Source: CBDCGJ01 sp965238305
GTDB lineage: Bacteria > Pseudomonadota > Alphaproteobacteria > GCA-2731375
Reading direction: 5' to 3'
Length of the DNA: 64,000 nucleotides
Assembly (NCBI GenBank): GCA_965238305.1
Contig: CBDEHK010000001.1
Coordinates: 372,001 to 436,000 of the forward strand
How positions within the stretch are numbered: the stretch's first letter is position 1; each line of letters begins with the position of its first letter. The notes beneath the pieces are model-generated. The model was not told the DNA's origin and did not search any database. It saw only the letters and a list, made by a program, of their open reading frames with translations. Below are positions 35,071 to 44,273 of this stretch, piece by piece. A program made the translations under genes and the position numbers.

Positions 35071-35746
35071 ATTCCTGGTCGAGCGCTATTTCAATTGCCG
35101 CGGCACTTTGATCAAGGGCGGATTTTTCGATGTCAGCACGTATTATTGCCAGGGTCTTTTCAACTTCTATTCGCGATGGCGCATATCGATTGCTGCGGTC
35201 GAAGACAAAGTCTGGCGGTGGACGACCATCGGATTTACTAATCGCCGCATCACGACGCTCGTAGAATTTGCGGAGGTTTTCGTAACGCACCCGCAATGCC
35301 TCGGCGCGGGCGCGATCAGATTTACTTGGCAAAGCATTAAATGGCGCTTCTTTCGATAACGTGCTGCATGTCAGTGAGATCGATGCAGGCTTCTTGCGAA
35401 GCACTAGTTCGCCCTTTACCATTCGATATTTGCGCCGATAATTTACCGCCTCGTACAATTCTAGCTCTCGTTCATGCGTCCAAAATTTATCAGCTCCTCG
35501 CTGCTCAACCTGAAAACCCGGAACATGTTTAAAAGCGAGCGCGCATGTAAGCAGGTACCAACAGTCGGGGTCGGCGGTGTCAATTTCATAGTGCCGCATC
35601 AGCTCACCTTGTTTATGGGCGATCAATTGTTTCTGCATGGCGACAATCTCCGGAGCCGTCGGTCCACCGGCGTGACCGACAGCGGGCAACAATGGCAACC
35701 GGGTTTGAAGTTCACCGGAGTATCTAGTTTTTTCAGAAGCAGTCAT
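35054..35746 (-). CDS. Unknown protein cotranscribed with integrase
   Basis: A 230-residue, strongly charged, mostly helical protein with no membrane segments. Seen: CWYLLTCALAFKHVPGF in the middle and an Arg/Lys-rich region after it (KSDRARAEALRVRYENLRKF). No family is recognised. Its ATG overlaps the integrase stop by one base (TAATG), so it is translationally coupled to integrase and may assist recombination or control; this is inference. Confidence 0.65.
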   Translation of the reverse strand: MTASEKTRYSGELQTRLPLLPAVGHAGGPTAPEIVAMQKQLIAHKQGELMRHYEIDTADPDCWYLLTCALAFKHVPGFQVEQRGADKFWTHERELELYEAVNYRRKYRMVKGELVLRKKPASISLTCSTLSKEAPFNALPSKSDRARAEALRVRYENLRKFYERRDAAISKSDGRPPPDFVFDRSNRYAPSRIEVEKTLAIIRADIEKSALDQSAAAIEIALDQECNGKD

Positions 35747-37053
35747 TATTTGTCCCTGGTTCTAATACCGATAACATCGGCTCGCCTACGTTCTTGTCCA
35801 TGCATCCGGGCGTATATGGTGTCTGCAATATGATTTGCCGCCGTCCGTAATGCGTGATCGATTGGGTGGGCATAGCCTGACGTTACGCTGTGCAGGCTGT
35901 GGCCCAACAATCCTGCAATCGTTAATTCACCATATTCCAACTCCCTCGCCACCGTAGCGAAAGTGTGGCGAAGGGTGTGAAGGGTGACTCCGTCAAGTTC
36001 GGCAATTTTGCAAGCCTCCTCGAACACCTTCGCGCTATTGATATGACCTTTGCTGCCCCGTTTCGTTGAAAATACGAACAATCCATCATCGGCGGAATTT
36101 ACGCCACCTAAGATGTCCAACACCAGTCCGCCTACCATCCTAGACTGCTTGCCGGACTTAGTATCTTCTAAGTCCAGACATTGCCGGTTCATATTGATGG
36201 CGGATTTCTTCAACGCGAAGATTTCGCCACGCCGACAGCCACTTAATGCTATGGCGCGATACGCCGCAATAATCGAACGCTTTCTGGGTGTTTTTTCAAG
36301 TTGTACAAACGCGTCTTCGAGCGCGGTCAATTCATCCGCGCTAAGGACGCGGTCGCGTTTGTTATCCTTTGGTAATTCAAGCCCGGTGCAGGGATTTTTG
36401 TCGATCAGGCCTAATTTAACTGCATAGCTGAAAATGGAACCTAATAGGCCGACGGTCCGTCTTGCGGTGCCGGCACCGCCTGTTACCCGTGCCACCCCTC
36501 TAGGCTTCGTTTTCACGACGGTGGCAGTTTTGCCGGATTGCACGGATCGAAAGAAACGATATACATCTGCTTGCGCGATATCGGTCACAAGTTTTTTCCC
36601 CAACAGCGGTTTGATGTGTCGCTGGATGCGCCCTTCATCGACATCCATCGTACTAATTTTTTTCGCTTTACGCCGATATGTCACCAGCCCATTCCTGGCG
36701 TCTGTCATATAGATGTCGCAAAGTTCGGAAATAGTTTGGGCATCTTGAGCTGAGCCTTGCTTGGCAGTTCGTTTTTCATAGGCAGGACACGCGCCATCTT
36801 TGATGCCGGCGAATTTTCTGGTTGCCGTTGTTCGAGCCTGCTCCAAAGTTATTTGCCCCAATTGGCCCAATGCAAAGCGTTCCTTCTTGCCTGTCAATGG
36901 GCTGCGATACTGAATAAAAAAAGTTCGCGTGCCAGTCGGTTTTATCCTTATGCCTAACCCTTTGACACGATCGTCCCATAGTCGGTTTTCTTTTTCGCTC
37001 GTCTTTGATTGGCGGGTGGCCTTGTCGATCTTGCTTATGGATAGTCCGGCCAT
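35746..37053 (-). CDS. int: Tyrosine-type integrase (DUF4102/P4-like)
   Basis: A 435-residue site-specific recombinase. Seen: an N-terminal arm-binding domain of the DUF4102 type (GLGIRIKPTGTRTFFIQYR), a core-binding domain, and the catalytic set: Arg in SGCRRGEIFAL, TLRHTFAT with the His/Arg pair, LGHSLHSVTSGYAH with the second His and the nucleophile Tyr. It lies 195 bp from attR, the usual place, and should insert the island in the tRNA-Arg 3' end. Confidence 0.95.
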   Translation of the reverse strand: MAGLSISKIDKATRQSKTSEKENRLWDDRVKGLGIRIKPTGTRTFFIQYRSPLTGKKERFALGQLGQITLEQARTTATRKFAGIKDGACPAYEKRTAKQGSAQDAQTISELCDIYMTDARNGLVTYRRKAKKISTMDVDEGRIQRHIKPLLGKKLVTDIAQADVYRFFRSVQSGKTATVVKTKPRGVARVTGGAGTARRTVGLLGSIFSYAVKLGLIDKNPCTGLELPKDNKRDRVLSADELTALEDAFVQLEKTPRKRSIIAAYRAIALSGCRRGEIFALKKSAINMNRQCLDLEDTKSGKQSRMVGGLVLDILGGVNSADDGLFVFSTKRGSKGHINSAKVFEEACKIAELDGVTLHTLRHTFATVARELEYGELTIAGLLGHSLHSVTSGYAHPIDHALRTAANHIADTIYARMHGQERRRADVIGIRTRDK

Positions 37054-37057
37054 GATT

Positions 37058-37094
37058 GGGTGCCCTGATCAATACGGGCACCTCTGGGGCACCC
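37058..37094. promoter_or_regulatory. Putative integrase arm sites, right end
   Basis: GGGTGCCC at 37058-37065 (inverted) and GGGCACCTCTGGGGCACCC at 37076-37094 lie between the int start and attR. One more GGGCACC is at 37196-37202. The 19-mer matches the left-end copy at 16528-16546 in 17 of 19 positions. Confidence 0.5.
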
Positions 37095-37247
37095 ACTGAA
37101 AGTAAAATTGAGTAAATGTGAATTCGACCTTTACCATTGAGAGTATCACAATTACCAGAATTTACAATGGATTCAGGTTATGCGGGTAAATTTTCGGGCA
37201 CCTTAGTATATGTCCGAAATCAAGTCAGCGTTACCCTCCGAAGGAAA

Positions 37248-37288
37248 AGGTCACAGGTTCGAATCCTGTCGGGTGCGCCAATGATTTC
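37248..37288 (+). repeat. attR: truncated copy of tRNA-Arg 3' end
   Basis: A perfect 41-bp copy of 16447-16487, with two mismatches in the extension to 37234. There is no 5' half of a tRNA here, so it is not a functional tRNA. Confidence 0.93.
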
Positions 37289-37374
37289 TCCAACAATATA
37301 GTGATTTGAAAATGGGGATTAGACACGGTGTAGAGTTTTAGTCTCGCAAAAGTCTCTTTAATTTGGAGCAAGAA

Positions 37375-37932
37375 TTGCCTAGTCATCTGGAAACACAGTC
37401 TGATGTGATGGGCATGGACGTCAAGAAAGGCCCAACTCCAGAACAGCTAGCAGTCATCGAGAGTGTGGCAGATCGGTTCAATGAAGATTGGGAACTAGTT
37501 TTTAAAACCCGCGAAATCCGTCGAAGGAAGCGGAACTGGTTGCGTGTTATAAGAGATTTTGTCTGGCCACGCCGACATACCGTATTTGTGATGTACTGGT
37601 GGTGCAACCGCCTTTACACAGGGAGTTACGAATACGACCAGTCAACTTACATGCCGTTCACCTTCCCTCTTGAGCATGATAACATGCCGTTTCCTGGCCA
37701 TCCGGTAAAATACAGGCTTATCAGTTGGCGTATTCCGAAGCGAGACATGCGTTACCTGATACGCGGACCGCTCGCTGACGCGGCGAACAATGATGTAATT
37801 ATTGTCGATGACAAGACAACCTGGGATCGGGCGAAGGAGCTCTGGAAGAAACTCACTTTGCCAACCAAAGCGGTGATCTGGCTAATGGCGGCAGTGGTTA
37901 CAGCGGTAAGTTTTCTTAAGCTTTTTGGATAG
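37375..37932 (+). CDS. Unknown protein with C-terminal membrane anchor
   Basis: About 185 residues, no family recognised. Seen: a basic stretch REIRRRKRNWLRVIRDF, an aromatic segment VFVMYWWCNRLYTGSYEYD, and a hydrophobic C-terminal helix (AVIWLMAAVVTAVSFLKLF) that would act as a tail anchor. The start is uncertain: TTG at 37375 has GGAG six bases upstream, and ATG codons at 37408 and 37414 are alternatives. It lies just outside attR. The gene is AT-rich, so it may be from an earlier insertion at the same tRNA. Confidence 0.5.
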   Translation: MPSHLETQSDVMGMDVKKGPTPEQLAVIESVADRFNEDWELVFKTREIRRRKRNWLRVIRDFVWPRRHTVFVMYWWCNRLYTGSYEYDQSTYMPFTFPLEHDNMPFPGHPVKYRLISWRIPKRDMRYLIRGPLADAANNDVIIVDDKTTWDRAKELWKKLTLPTKAVIWLMAAVVTAVSFLKLFG

Positions 37933-37998
37933 CCGAACTCTCCCTTAATGTCGTCCCGAATTTGCTGTAGCTCTTTCAACTTCTTCACATCCATCTTG

Positions 37999-38646
37999 TT
38001 ACACTCTCGCCAAGGCACTTTCATAATACCCATGGGCGCGGGCATGGGTGGCATTGGCGTTGCCGGCATTCTGCGCCAATGACCTCTCCAGCAGCTTGAT
38101 GCCAGAGGCGTGGTCGCCGGTCTCAACCTGCGACCAGCAGAGATAACCCAAAAACCACCAGTCTTCGCCCCAGGCATTGGCCACACTTTCAAGCAACTCA
38201 CGTTGCTCACGATGACGGTTGACCCGGCCGGAAAAACCGATCAATCCATAGACCCCAAGCGCCTGCGAAAGCGGCAGACCGTCTTATGGATAATCCTGCA
38301 GATGGGCGGTGAGAGCGTCATAGGCGTCGCCCGTCCGCCCTTCAATCGCCAAGGCGATGACCTCGACATGCCCCATTTGCCGGGCACAGAGATCATCAAC
38401 CATGGCGCGAGCTTTGTTTGCCGCGGCCAAGGCCTCGACCCCACGGGCCTGCATTTGGTAGGAGCGGGCTTGGGCGATCCGGGCGATCCGGGCCAAAGCA
38501 AAGGCCGGATCCACCGTCAAAGCCGTTGCCAACAAATCGTCGGCACCCAGATCGGACGCCATGAGCAAGTCCAATGCCTTTACATAGCGTTCTCTGGCGT
38601 CGGGATTTTCGGTTGTTAGCCGCAGGCCGAAGCGGTCTTCAAGCAT
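37999..38646 (-). pseudogene. TPR-repeat protein gene with in-frame stop, 3' truncated
   Basis: One continuous 216-codon frame with a TAA at 38284-38286. Before it the protein reads MLEDRFGLRLTTENPDAR to AHLQDYP; after it DGLPLSQALGVYG, IGFSGRVNRHREQ and EDWWFLGYLCW. This is the pattern of a bacterial TPR family in which the position is normally a charged residue (YP-R-D). The family is usually over 400 residues, so the 3' half is also missing. It may have been damaged by events at the nearby integration site. Confidence 0.7.
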
Positions 38647-38717
38647 TTTTATCCCCTTTTGAGGTTATTGATTTTAGTTTGCTCTAAACAAGCAATATAA
38701 CCGCGGGGAAAGTGAAT

Positions 38718-39959
38718 TCAAGAGCCGTTATCTGCTTGTTTTTGCCGTCGCCGTTTGAGGAAGCCGCCGACAAACAAGCTGGTCCGCGGCAGGTAACGAT
38801 AAGGATCACGGTCCACCAATGTGGGCCGCCTGGTCGCCCGCCAGAGGCCGAAAATAAGCAGAAATAAATGCGCCAGAGAAATAAAGGCGAACATTGAATT
38901 CGGCCCAAACTCGGCCATCAACCAGCCGCTCAATGCCGGGCTGACGATTGCCCCCAGAGCATAAAGGAAAATTAATGAAACGCTCAATTCCAAGGATTGT
39001 GTGGGGGTCGAAAAATCATGCGCATGGGAGGCGCTGATGGAATAAATCGGAAAGGTCACGGCGCCGAACAGGAAGACCAGAATATAAACGTTCCGCACCG
39101 AGCTTAAGCCGATGTCGTTGATAAGGCCGTAACAAACGGCCAGGGCCAGCAACGACAATGCCATCAACACCCGGCGCCGGTCAAAACTATCGGCCAGCCA
39201 GGCGATCGGAAATTGGGCAGCGGCGCCGCCGACAATGCTCAAGGCCAGGAATATGGCGATTTTATCCTGGGTCAAGCCGATCCGATCCGCAAATATTGGC
39301 CCGACCATGCGGAAACTTGCGGTGCTGAGGCCCGCCACCATGACGCCGACGGCCCCCAATGGCGATAGGGCGAAGGCCATGAAGGGCCGTACCTTGATCT
39401 TTTCCGGCAAGGCCGGCGGCACACTTTGCGTGAGCGCCAGCGGCAACAGGCAGAAACAACAGGCAATCGCAATGGTGTTATAGGCAGCGTAACTGGCCGG
39501 CTCCAGCCCAGCGATAATCGACTGCGCCACCAAGGTGCCGGACAGGTCAACCAGGCGATAGATCGAAAACACCCGGGCCCGATTTTTGTTTTCCAGTTTT
39601 GCCTGCAACCAGCTTTCGATCACCGTATAGGCGCCAGCGACGGCAAAACCGGTGGCAAAACGAAGCAGCAACCAAAAAATCGCGTTGAACCACATCGGAT
39701 GCAACAAGGCGGACAGGATCGCTAGGGTGGTCATGGCAACAAAGGCGCGGGCATGACCGACCCGCATGATGACCCGGGCAGAGACCAGGCAGCCGAATAA
39801 AAAACCGGCAAAATGGGCGGAGCCGAGAAAGCCGATTTCTTGCAAACTGTAGCCGCGGGCGACGCCGGACAGGGCATCCAAGGGGCCCAGCGAGCCACTA
39901 CCGATTTGCGTAAAAAATATCGAGACAAATAGCGCGGATAGTGAGACCAATAATCGCAT
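38718..39959 (-). CDS. MFS transporter (YcaD-like)
   Basis: A 413-residue inner-membrane carrier with about 12 helices. Seen: GFLGSAHFAGFLFGCLVSARVI and RVGHARAFVAM for the loop 2-3 region, YTVIESWLQAKLENKNRARV after helix 4, and LADSFDRRRVLM in the second half. The pattern is that of the YcaD/YfkF subgroup of unknown substrate. The basic C-terminal tail is cytoplasmic. Confidence 0.85.
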   Translation of the reverse strand: MRLLVSLSALFVSIFFTQIGSGSLGPLDALSGVARGYSLQEIGFLGSAHFAGFLFGCLVSARVIMRVGHARAFVAMTTLAILSALLHPMWFNAIFWLLLRFATGFAVAGAYTVIESWLQAKLENKNRARVFSIYRLVDLSGTLVAQSIIAGLEPASYAAYNTIAIACCFCLLPLALTQSVPPALPEKIKVRPFMAFALSPLGAVGVMVAGLSTASFRMVGPIFADRIGLTQDKIAIFLALSIVGGAAAQFPIAWLADSFDRRRVLMALSLLALAVCYGLINDIGLSSVRNVYILVFLFGAVTFPIYSISASHAHDFSTPTQSLELSVSLIFLYALGAIVSPALSGWLMAEFGPNSMFAFISLAHLFLLIFGLWRATRRPTLVDRDPYRYLPRTSLFVGGFLKRRRQKQADNGS

Positions 39960-40360
39960 GGCGGCTCAACCCAAAAACACCTAACCGATCCGGCCAAGGC
40001 TACCATCGAAATTGTTTCGATCAGAACTTCAATCCGGCAGGGCTGAGTTGCGCCGGGCGCATGGCCGATGGTCCCCACGGTGTTTGCGGAAATCGTCAAA
40101 GTGAAGATGATTAAGGCATAAATCTGCTTGATCAGCCTTTGGTTTGGCTGAGGATCGCCATTTTTCACCAACTATCGACAAAAAAACCATTTCGGCGCTT
40201 GAATAAGCGGTCGCGATCCAGCAAGATTTACCTAGATTTATTGTTGAAGCCTGTTTGGGGCGCGGTACTGGTTGCGACGCGCCTCTAATTGTTTCATATA
40301 ACGATCACTTCTGCGGCGACATCTGCCGCATGCCATCCTTTGGGAGGACGAATAGTTATT
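39960..40360. other. Divergent promoter region, MFS gene and coxM-like gene
   Basis: 401 bp with no credible gene and no riboswitch or operator pattern that I can recognise. Confidence 0.4.
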
Positions 40361-41221
40361 ATGCGATATGAATCACCAACAAACGTGGATGACGCGGTTG
40401 CGTTGCTCGCCGGCGAAAGTGGGCTAGCTAAAATATTGGCCGGCGGGACCGATCTTTTGGTCCAATTACGAGCCGGCATGGTCGCGCCCGATTTGGTTGT
40501 CGACATCAAACATATTGAAACCATGCGCACGATTACCGAAGAGGCCGACGGCAGCTTCCGCATCGGCGCGGCGGTCAGCGGTGCCGAAATGGGCGAACAT
40601 GAGGCTCTGGTAAAAGCGTGGCCCGGTGTTGTGGAGGCGGTGGAACTGATTGGCTCGACCCAGGTACAAGGGCGGGCCACGGCGGCTGGCAATCTCTGCA
40701 ATGCCTCGCCGGCTGGCGACAGTGTGCCGGCTTTGGTCGCGGCAGGGGCGGTTTGCACTGTCGTGGGGCCGAATGGCAAGCGCGAAGTGGCGGCAGCAGA
40801 TATTTCAACCGGACCCGGCAGTACGTCTTTGGCGGCGGGTGAAATCGTTGTCGACATTATCCTGCCGGCCAGGCCGGCAAATTCCGGCGATGCCTATCTG
40901 CGCATGATCCCGCGCACCGAAATGGATATCGCCATTGTCGGTTGCGGCGTCTCCTTGACCTTGGATGGTGACGGGACTTGTACCGATGCGCAAGTCGCTG
41001 TCGGTGCGGTGGCGCCGACCGTGCGCCTGGTGGAAGCCGCCGGTGCCGCCTTGATCGGCAGCAAACTGGATGATGCGGCCATGGATGCCATGGCCGCCGC
41101 GGCGTCCGCTGCTTGCAGTCCGATTGACGACAAGCGCGGCACCATTGAATATCGAACAAAAGTCGCCGGCGTGTTGGCAAAACGCGCCGCCGCGATTGCA
41201 AAAAAAAGGGCAGGTAACTGA
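40361..41221 (+). CDS. FAD-binding subunit of molybdenum hydroxylase (CoxM-like)
   Basis: The medium subunit of a xanthine-dehydrogenase-family enzyme, 286 residues. Seen: AKILAGGTDLLVQLRAGM (the FAD pyrophosphate loop) and TQVQGRATAAGNLCNASPAGD (second FAD motif). The ATG at 40361 gives the family start MRYESPTNVDDAV; GGGAGGA lies 12 bases upstream. It passes electrons from the iron-sulfur subunit to FAD. First gene of a coxMSL-ordered operon, 2 bp before the next gene. Confidence 0.9.
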   Translation: MRYESPTNVDDAVALLAGESGLAKILAGGTDLLVQLRAGMVAPDLVVDIKHIETMRTITEEADGSFRIGAAVSGAEMGEHEALVKAWPGVVEAVELIGSTQVQGRATAAGNLCNASPAGDSVPALVAAGAVCTVVGPNGKREVAAADISTGPGSTSLAAGEIVVDIILPARPANSGDAYLRMIPRTEMDIAIVGCGVSLTLDGDGTCTDAQVAVGAVAPTVRLVEAAGAALIGSKLDDAAMDAMAAAASAACSPIDDKRGTIEYRTKVAGVLAKRAAAIAKKRAGN

Positions 41222-41223
41222 TC

Positions 41224-41700
41224 ATGGCGAAAATTCACGTCACCACGAATATCAATGGCGAGGAAGCAGAATTCCTCTGTGAACCGCAACAAACATTGCT
41301 GGATGTGCTGCGCGACGAAGCCGGCCTGACCGGCACCAAGGAAGGTTGTTCCTCCGGCGATTGCGGCGCCTGTAGCGTCATGCTGGATGGCCGCTTGGTT
41401 TGCTCCTGTCTAGTGCTTGGTGCGGAAGCCGAAGGCCGCGCCGTAGAAACCATCGAAGGTATGGCGGACGCCGATGCCCTGCATCCACTGCAACAGCGGT
41501 TTCTGGAGGAAGCCGCGCTGCAATGTGGTTTCTGCACACCAGGCTTCCTGGTCGCAGGTAAAGCGCTGTTGGACCGTAACAATAATCCAACCGAAACCGA
41601 AGTACGCTATTGGCTGGCGGGTAATCTATGCCGCTGCACGGGTTACGACAAAATCGTCCGTTCAGTACTGGATGTCGCCGCAGAAATGAGAGGGGCCTAA
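41224..41700 (+). CDS. 2Fe-2S subunit of molybdenum hydroxylase (CoxS-like)
   Basis: The small electron-transfer subunit, 158 residues. Seen: the plant-type 2Fe-2S motif EGCSSGDCGACSV with the later CSC, and the second cluster motifs CGFCTPGF and NLCRCTGYDKI. All eight expected cysteines appear to be present. It lies between the FAD and molybdopterin subunit genes. Confidence 0.94.
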   Translation: MAKIHVTTNINGEEAEFLCEPQQTLLDVLRDEAGLTGTKEGCSSGDCGACSVMLDGRLVCSCLVLGAEAEGRAVETIEGMADADALHPLQQRFLEEAALQCGFCTPGFLVAGKALLDRNNNPTETEVRYWLAGNLCRCTGYDKIVRSVLDVAAEMRGA

Positions 41701-41703
41701 GTT

Positions 41704-43965
41704 ATGGGAAATGAAGGACAAACATTTAAATGGATCGGCACTCGGCCCGTTCGCCCAGACGGCATCGATAAGGTAACTGGTCGCGCCGCCTATAGCGCCG
41801 ATTATGACTTGCCGGGCATGCTGCAAGGCGCCATTCTGCGTAGTCCCCATGCGCACGCCAATATTAAGTCCATCAACACCGATAAAGCGGCGGCGTTGGC
41901 TGGGGTAAAATCGGTCATCACATCTGCCGATTTCCCGGCCATGGAAGCGATCGTGGCGACGGCCGGCGAATCGATGACCAATTACCGCGATCTGACCCGC
42001 AATGTGATGGCGCGGGGGAAGGCGCTTTATGACGGCCATGCGGTTGCCGCAGTGGCGGCGGTCAGCGTCGCGATTGCCAAACAAGCATTGGATCTGATCG
42101 AGGTCGACTACGAAGTCCTGCCGCCGATGATGACAGTTGGCGATGCGATGAAAGACGATGCAGCGATCCTGCACGACGATCTATTTACCGCTGGGGTCGA
42201 TCCAAAACCGGAAACCCCGTCCAATATCGCCAAGAAGATCGAAATGGGTCTGGGCGACGTGGAGGCCGGCTATGCCGCTGCCGACCATGTGCTGGAGCGT
42301 GAATACGACACTGCCATGGTGCACCAAGGTTATATTGAACCCCATGGTGTGGTTGCCAGTGCTAATGAAGGTGACCAGGCGGTCATCTGGGGCTCCAGCC
42401 AAGGACAATTTATGGTCCGCGAGTTCTGCGCCCATTTGGTCGGCGTCGAAATCTCCCAAATTCGCGTGATCCCGGCGGAAATCGGTGGTGGCTTTGGGGG
42501 CAAGACAACGGTTTATCTGGAACCGGTGGCACTGCGACTGTCGCAACTCACTGGTCGCCCGGTGAAGATTGTGATGACCCGGGAAGAAGTCATGCGCGCC
42601 ACTGGTCCGGCCCCTGGCTCAGCCAGCCGGATCAAAATTGGCATCAAAAACGACGGCACCATTACCGCTGGGGAGGCGGAAATAGCCTTCGAAGCAGGTG
42701 GATTTCCTGGCAGCGCGATTGGCCCTGCCTGCATGACTGCTTTTGCCTGCTATGATTTGGAAAATGTGAAGGTCACCGGCTATGACGTCGTCGTCAATCG
42801 ACCGAAATCGGCGGCTTATCGGGCGCCGGGTGCGCCCCAGTCCGCTTTTGCGGTCGAAAGCCTGATTGATGAGCTGGCTCAGCTGATCGATATGGACCCG
42901 ATCGAACTGCGCCTGAAGAATGCCGCGGCCGAAGGCACGCAAGCCGCCTATGGTCCCAAGTTCAAGGCTATTGGCATGGTCGAAACCTTGGAAGCGGCAA
43001 GGGATCATCCGAACCTTCAGGAAAAGCTTGGCCCCAATCAGGGCCGCGGTATCGCCAGTGGCTTCTGGTTCAATATTGGCGGCAATTCCACCGCCGCCGT
43101 GCATATCAACGAAGATGGCACCGCCGTGGTGATGTCACCGAACCCGGATATCGGTGGTTCGCGGGCCAGTATGGCGATGATGGCGGCGGAAGTGCTTGGT
43201 CTGGATTATCACAAGATCGATTGCATCGTTGCCGACACCAGTTCCATTGGCACCAGCGATGTCACCGGCGGTAGCCGGGTCACCTTCGCCATTGGCATGG
43301 CGGTCATTCAGTCGGCCGAAGCGGTTGTTGATGACCTGCGGGCGCGCGCCGCCAAACTTTGGGATGTCGAACCGGAAGCAGTTATCTGGGAGGACGGCTG
43401 CGCCAAACCGGCAGGCTCCAACGTCGGCGAATTCGAACCGCTGTCAATTGCCGATCTGGCGGCCAAGGCGGGACAAACCGGCGGGCCGATTTCCAGTGGC
43501 GCGGCGATCAACGCCAAAGGCGCAGGGCCGGGTTTCGGGACCCATGTTGTCGATGTCGAAGTCGACCCGGAGACCGGTTATGTCACCGTTCTTCGTTATC
43601 TAGTCACGCAAGATGTTGGCCGGGCCATTCATCCGAGTTATGTCGAGGGTCAAATGCAGGGCGGCGCCGCCCAAGGCGTTGGCTGGGCTTTGAACGAAGA
43701 GTTTATCTACAACAAAGATGGTCAGCTGGAAAATACCGGCTTCCTGGATTATCGAATTCCTGTGGCTTCGGATTTGCCGATGATCGACACGGTCATGGTT
43801 GAGGTGCCGAACCCCAGCCATCCGTACGGTGTGCGCGGTGTCGGTGAAGTGCCGATTGTCCCACCGCTTGCCGCCGTGGCGAACGCGGTGTCAGCGGCGA
43901 TTGGCAAACGTATGACAAGTCTGCCGATGTCGCCACCCAGGATTGTCGCGGCAATCGACGGATAG
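41704..43965 (+). CDS. Molybdopterin subunit of molybdenum hydroxylase (CoxL/XdhB-like)
   Basis: The catalytic large subunit, 753 residues. Seen: GGGFGGKTTVYLEPVALRLS (molybdopterin binding), AYRAPGAPQSAFAVES in the active-site loop region, and near the end GVRGVGEVPIVPPLAA with the catalytic Glu. The loop is not the AYRCSFR of form I CO dehydrogenase, so this is not a classical CODH; oxidation of an aldehyde or N-heterocycle is more likely. The three subunits are in the order FAD, FeS, Mo, as in the cox gene order. Confidence 0.9.
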   Translation: MGNEGQTFKWIGTRPVRPDGIDKVTGRAAYSADYDLPGMLQGAILRSPHAHANIKSINTDKAAALAGVKSVITSADFPAMEAIVATAGESMTNYRDLTRNVMARGKALYDGHAVAAVAAVSVAIAKQALDLIEVDYEVLPPMMTVGDAMKDDAAILHDDLFTAGVDPKPETPSNIAKKIEMGLGDVEAGYAAADHVLEREYDTAMVHQGYIEPHGVVASANEGDQAVIWGSSQGQFMVREFCAHLVGVEISQIRVIPAEIGGGFGGKTTVYLEPVALRLSQLTGRPVKIVMTREEVMRATGPAPGSASRIKIGIKNDGTITAGEAEIAFEAGGFPGSAIGPACMTAFACYDLENVKVTGYDVVVNRPKSAAYRAPGAPQSAFAVESLIDELAQLIDMDPIELRLKNAAAEGTQAAYGPKFKAIGMVETLEAARDHPNLQEKLGPNQGRGIASGFWFNIGGNSTAAVHINEDGTAVVMSPNPDIGGSRASMAMMAAEVLGLDYHKIDCIVADTSSIGTSDVTGGSRVTFAIGMAVIQSAEAVVDDLRARAAKLWDVEPEAVIWEDGCAKPAGSNVGEFEPLSIADLAAKAGQTGGPISSGAAINAKGAGPGFGTHVVDVEVDPETGYVTVLRYLVTQDVGRAIHPSYVEGQMQGGAAQGVGWALNEEFIYNKDGQLENTGFLDYRIPVASDLPMIDTVMVEVPNPSHPYGVRGVGEVPIVPPLAAVANAVSAAIGKRMTSLPMSPPRIVAAIDG

Positions 43966-43974
43966 AGCAAAACC

Positions 43975-44003
43975 AAGGGCGGGCCAATAACTGGCCCGCC
44001 CTT
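43975..44003. terminator. Strong hairpin between large subunit and MoaD-like gene
   Basis: A perfect 12-bp stem (43975-43986 with 43992-44003) and a 5-nt loop, AT-flanked. There is no long U tract on either strand. It could limit read-through or protect the upstream mRNA 3' end. Confidence 0.5.
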
Positions 44004-44024
44004 AAACTTTGAAAGTTTGCAAAA

Positions 44025-44273
44025 ATGGTGCGGGTGGTTATTCCAACCGGTTTGGCCAAACAATTTTCCGGCGGCGTCAGTGAAATCGATGTTGACGGGG
44101 GAACCGTTCGTGAGCTGATCAAAAATCTCGATGAACGCTATCCCGGAATTGGCCGCACCCTTAGCGAAGAGATGGCCGTTGCCATCGACGGCGAAATATT
44201 TCAGGATCCGTTGTTGGAAACGGTAAACAACGACAGCGAAATTTTTTTCCTACTGCAAATAGGCGGCGGTTAA
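44025..44273 (+). CDS. ThiS/MoaD-family ubiquitin-like protein
   Basis: An 82-residue beta-grasp protein ending in LLQIGGG, the C-terminal Gly-Gly used for thiocarboxylate or conjugate formation. Seen: VSEIDVDGGTVRELIKNLDERYPG and AVAIDGEIFQDPL, both typical. MoaD supplies sulfur for molybdopterin synthesis, which suits the upstream molybdenum enzyme. However, no MoaE, MoeB or ThiG is present, so its exact acceptor is open. Confidence 0.82.
   Translation: MVRVVIPTGLAKQFSGGVSEIDVDGGTVRELIKNLDERYPGIGRTLSEEMAVAIDGEIFQDPLLETVNNDSEIFFLLQIGGG

Noticed and set aside
37231..37280. Second tRNA-Arg gene
   Set aside because: Only the 3' half matches a tRNA; the acceptor 5' strand and D arm are absent, as expected for attR.
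41704..43965. Form I carbon monoxide dehydrogenase large subunit
   Set aside because: The active-site loop reads AYRAPGAP, not AYRCSFR, so CO oxidation is not supported.
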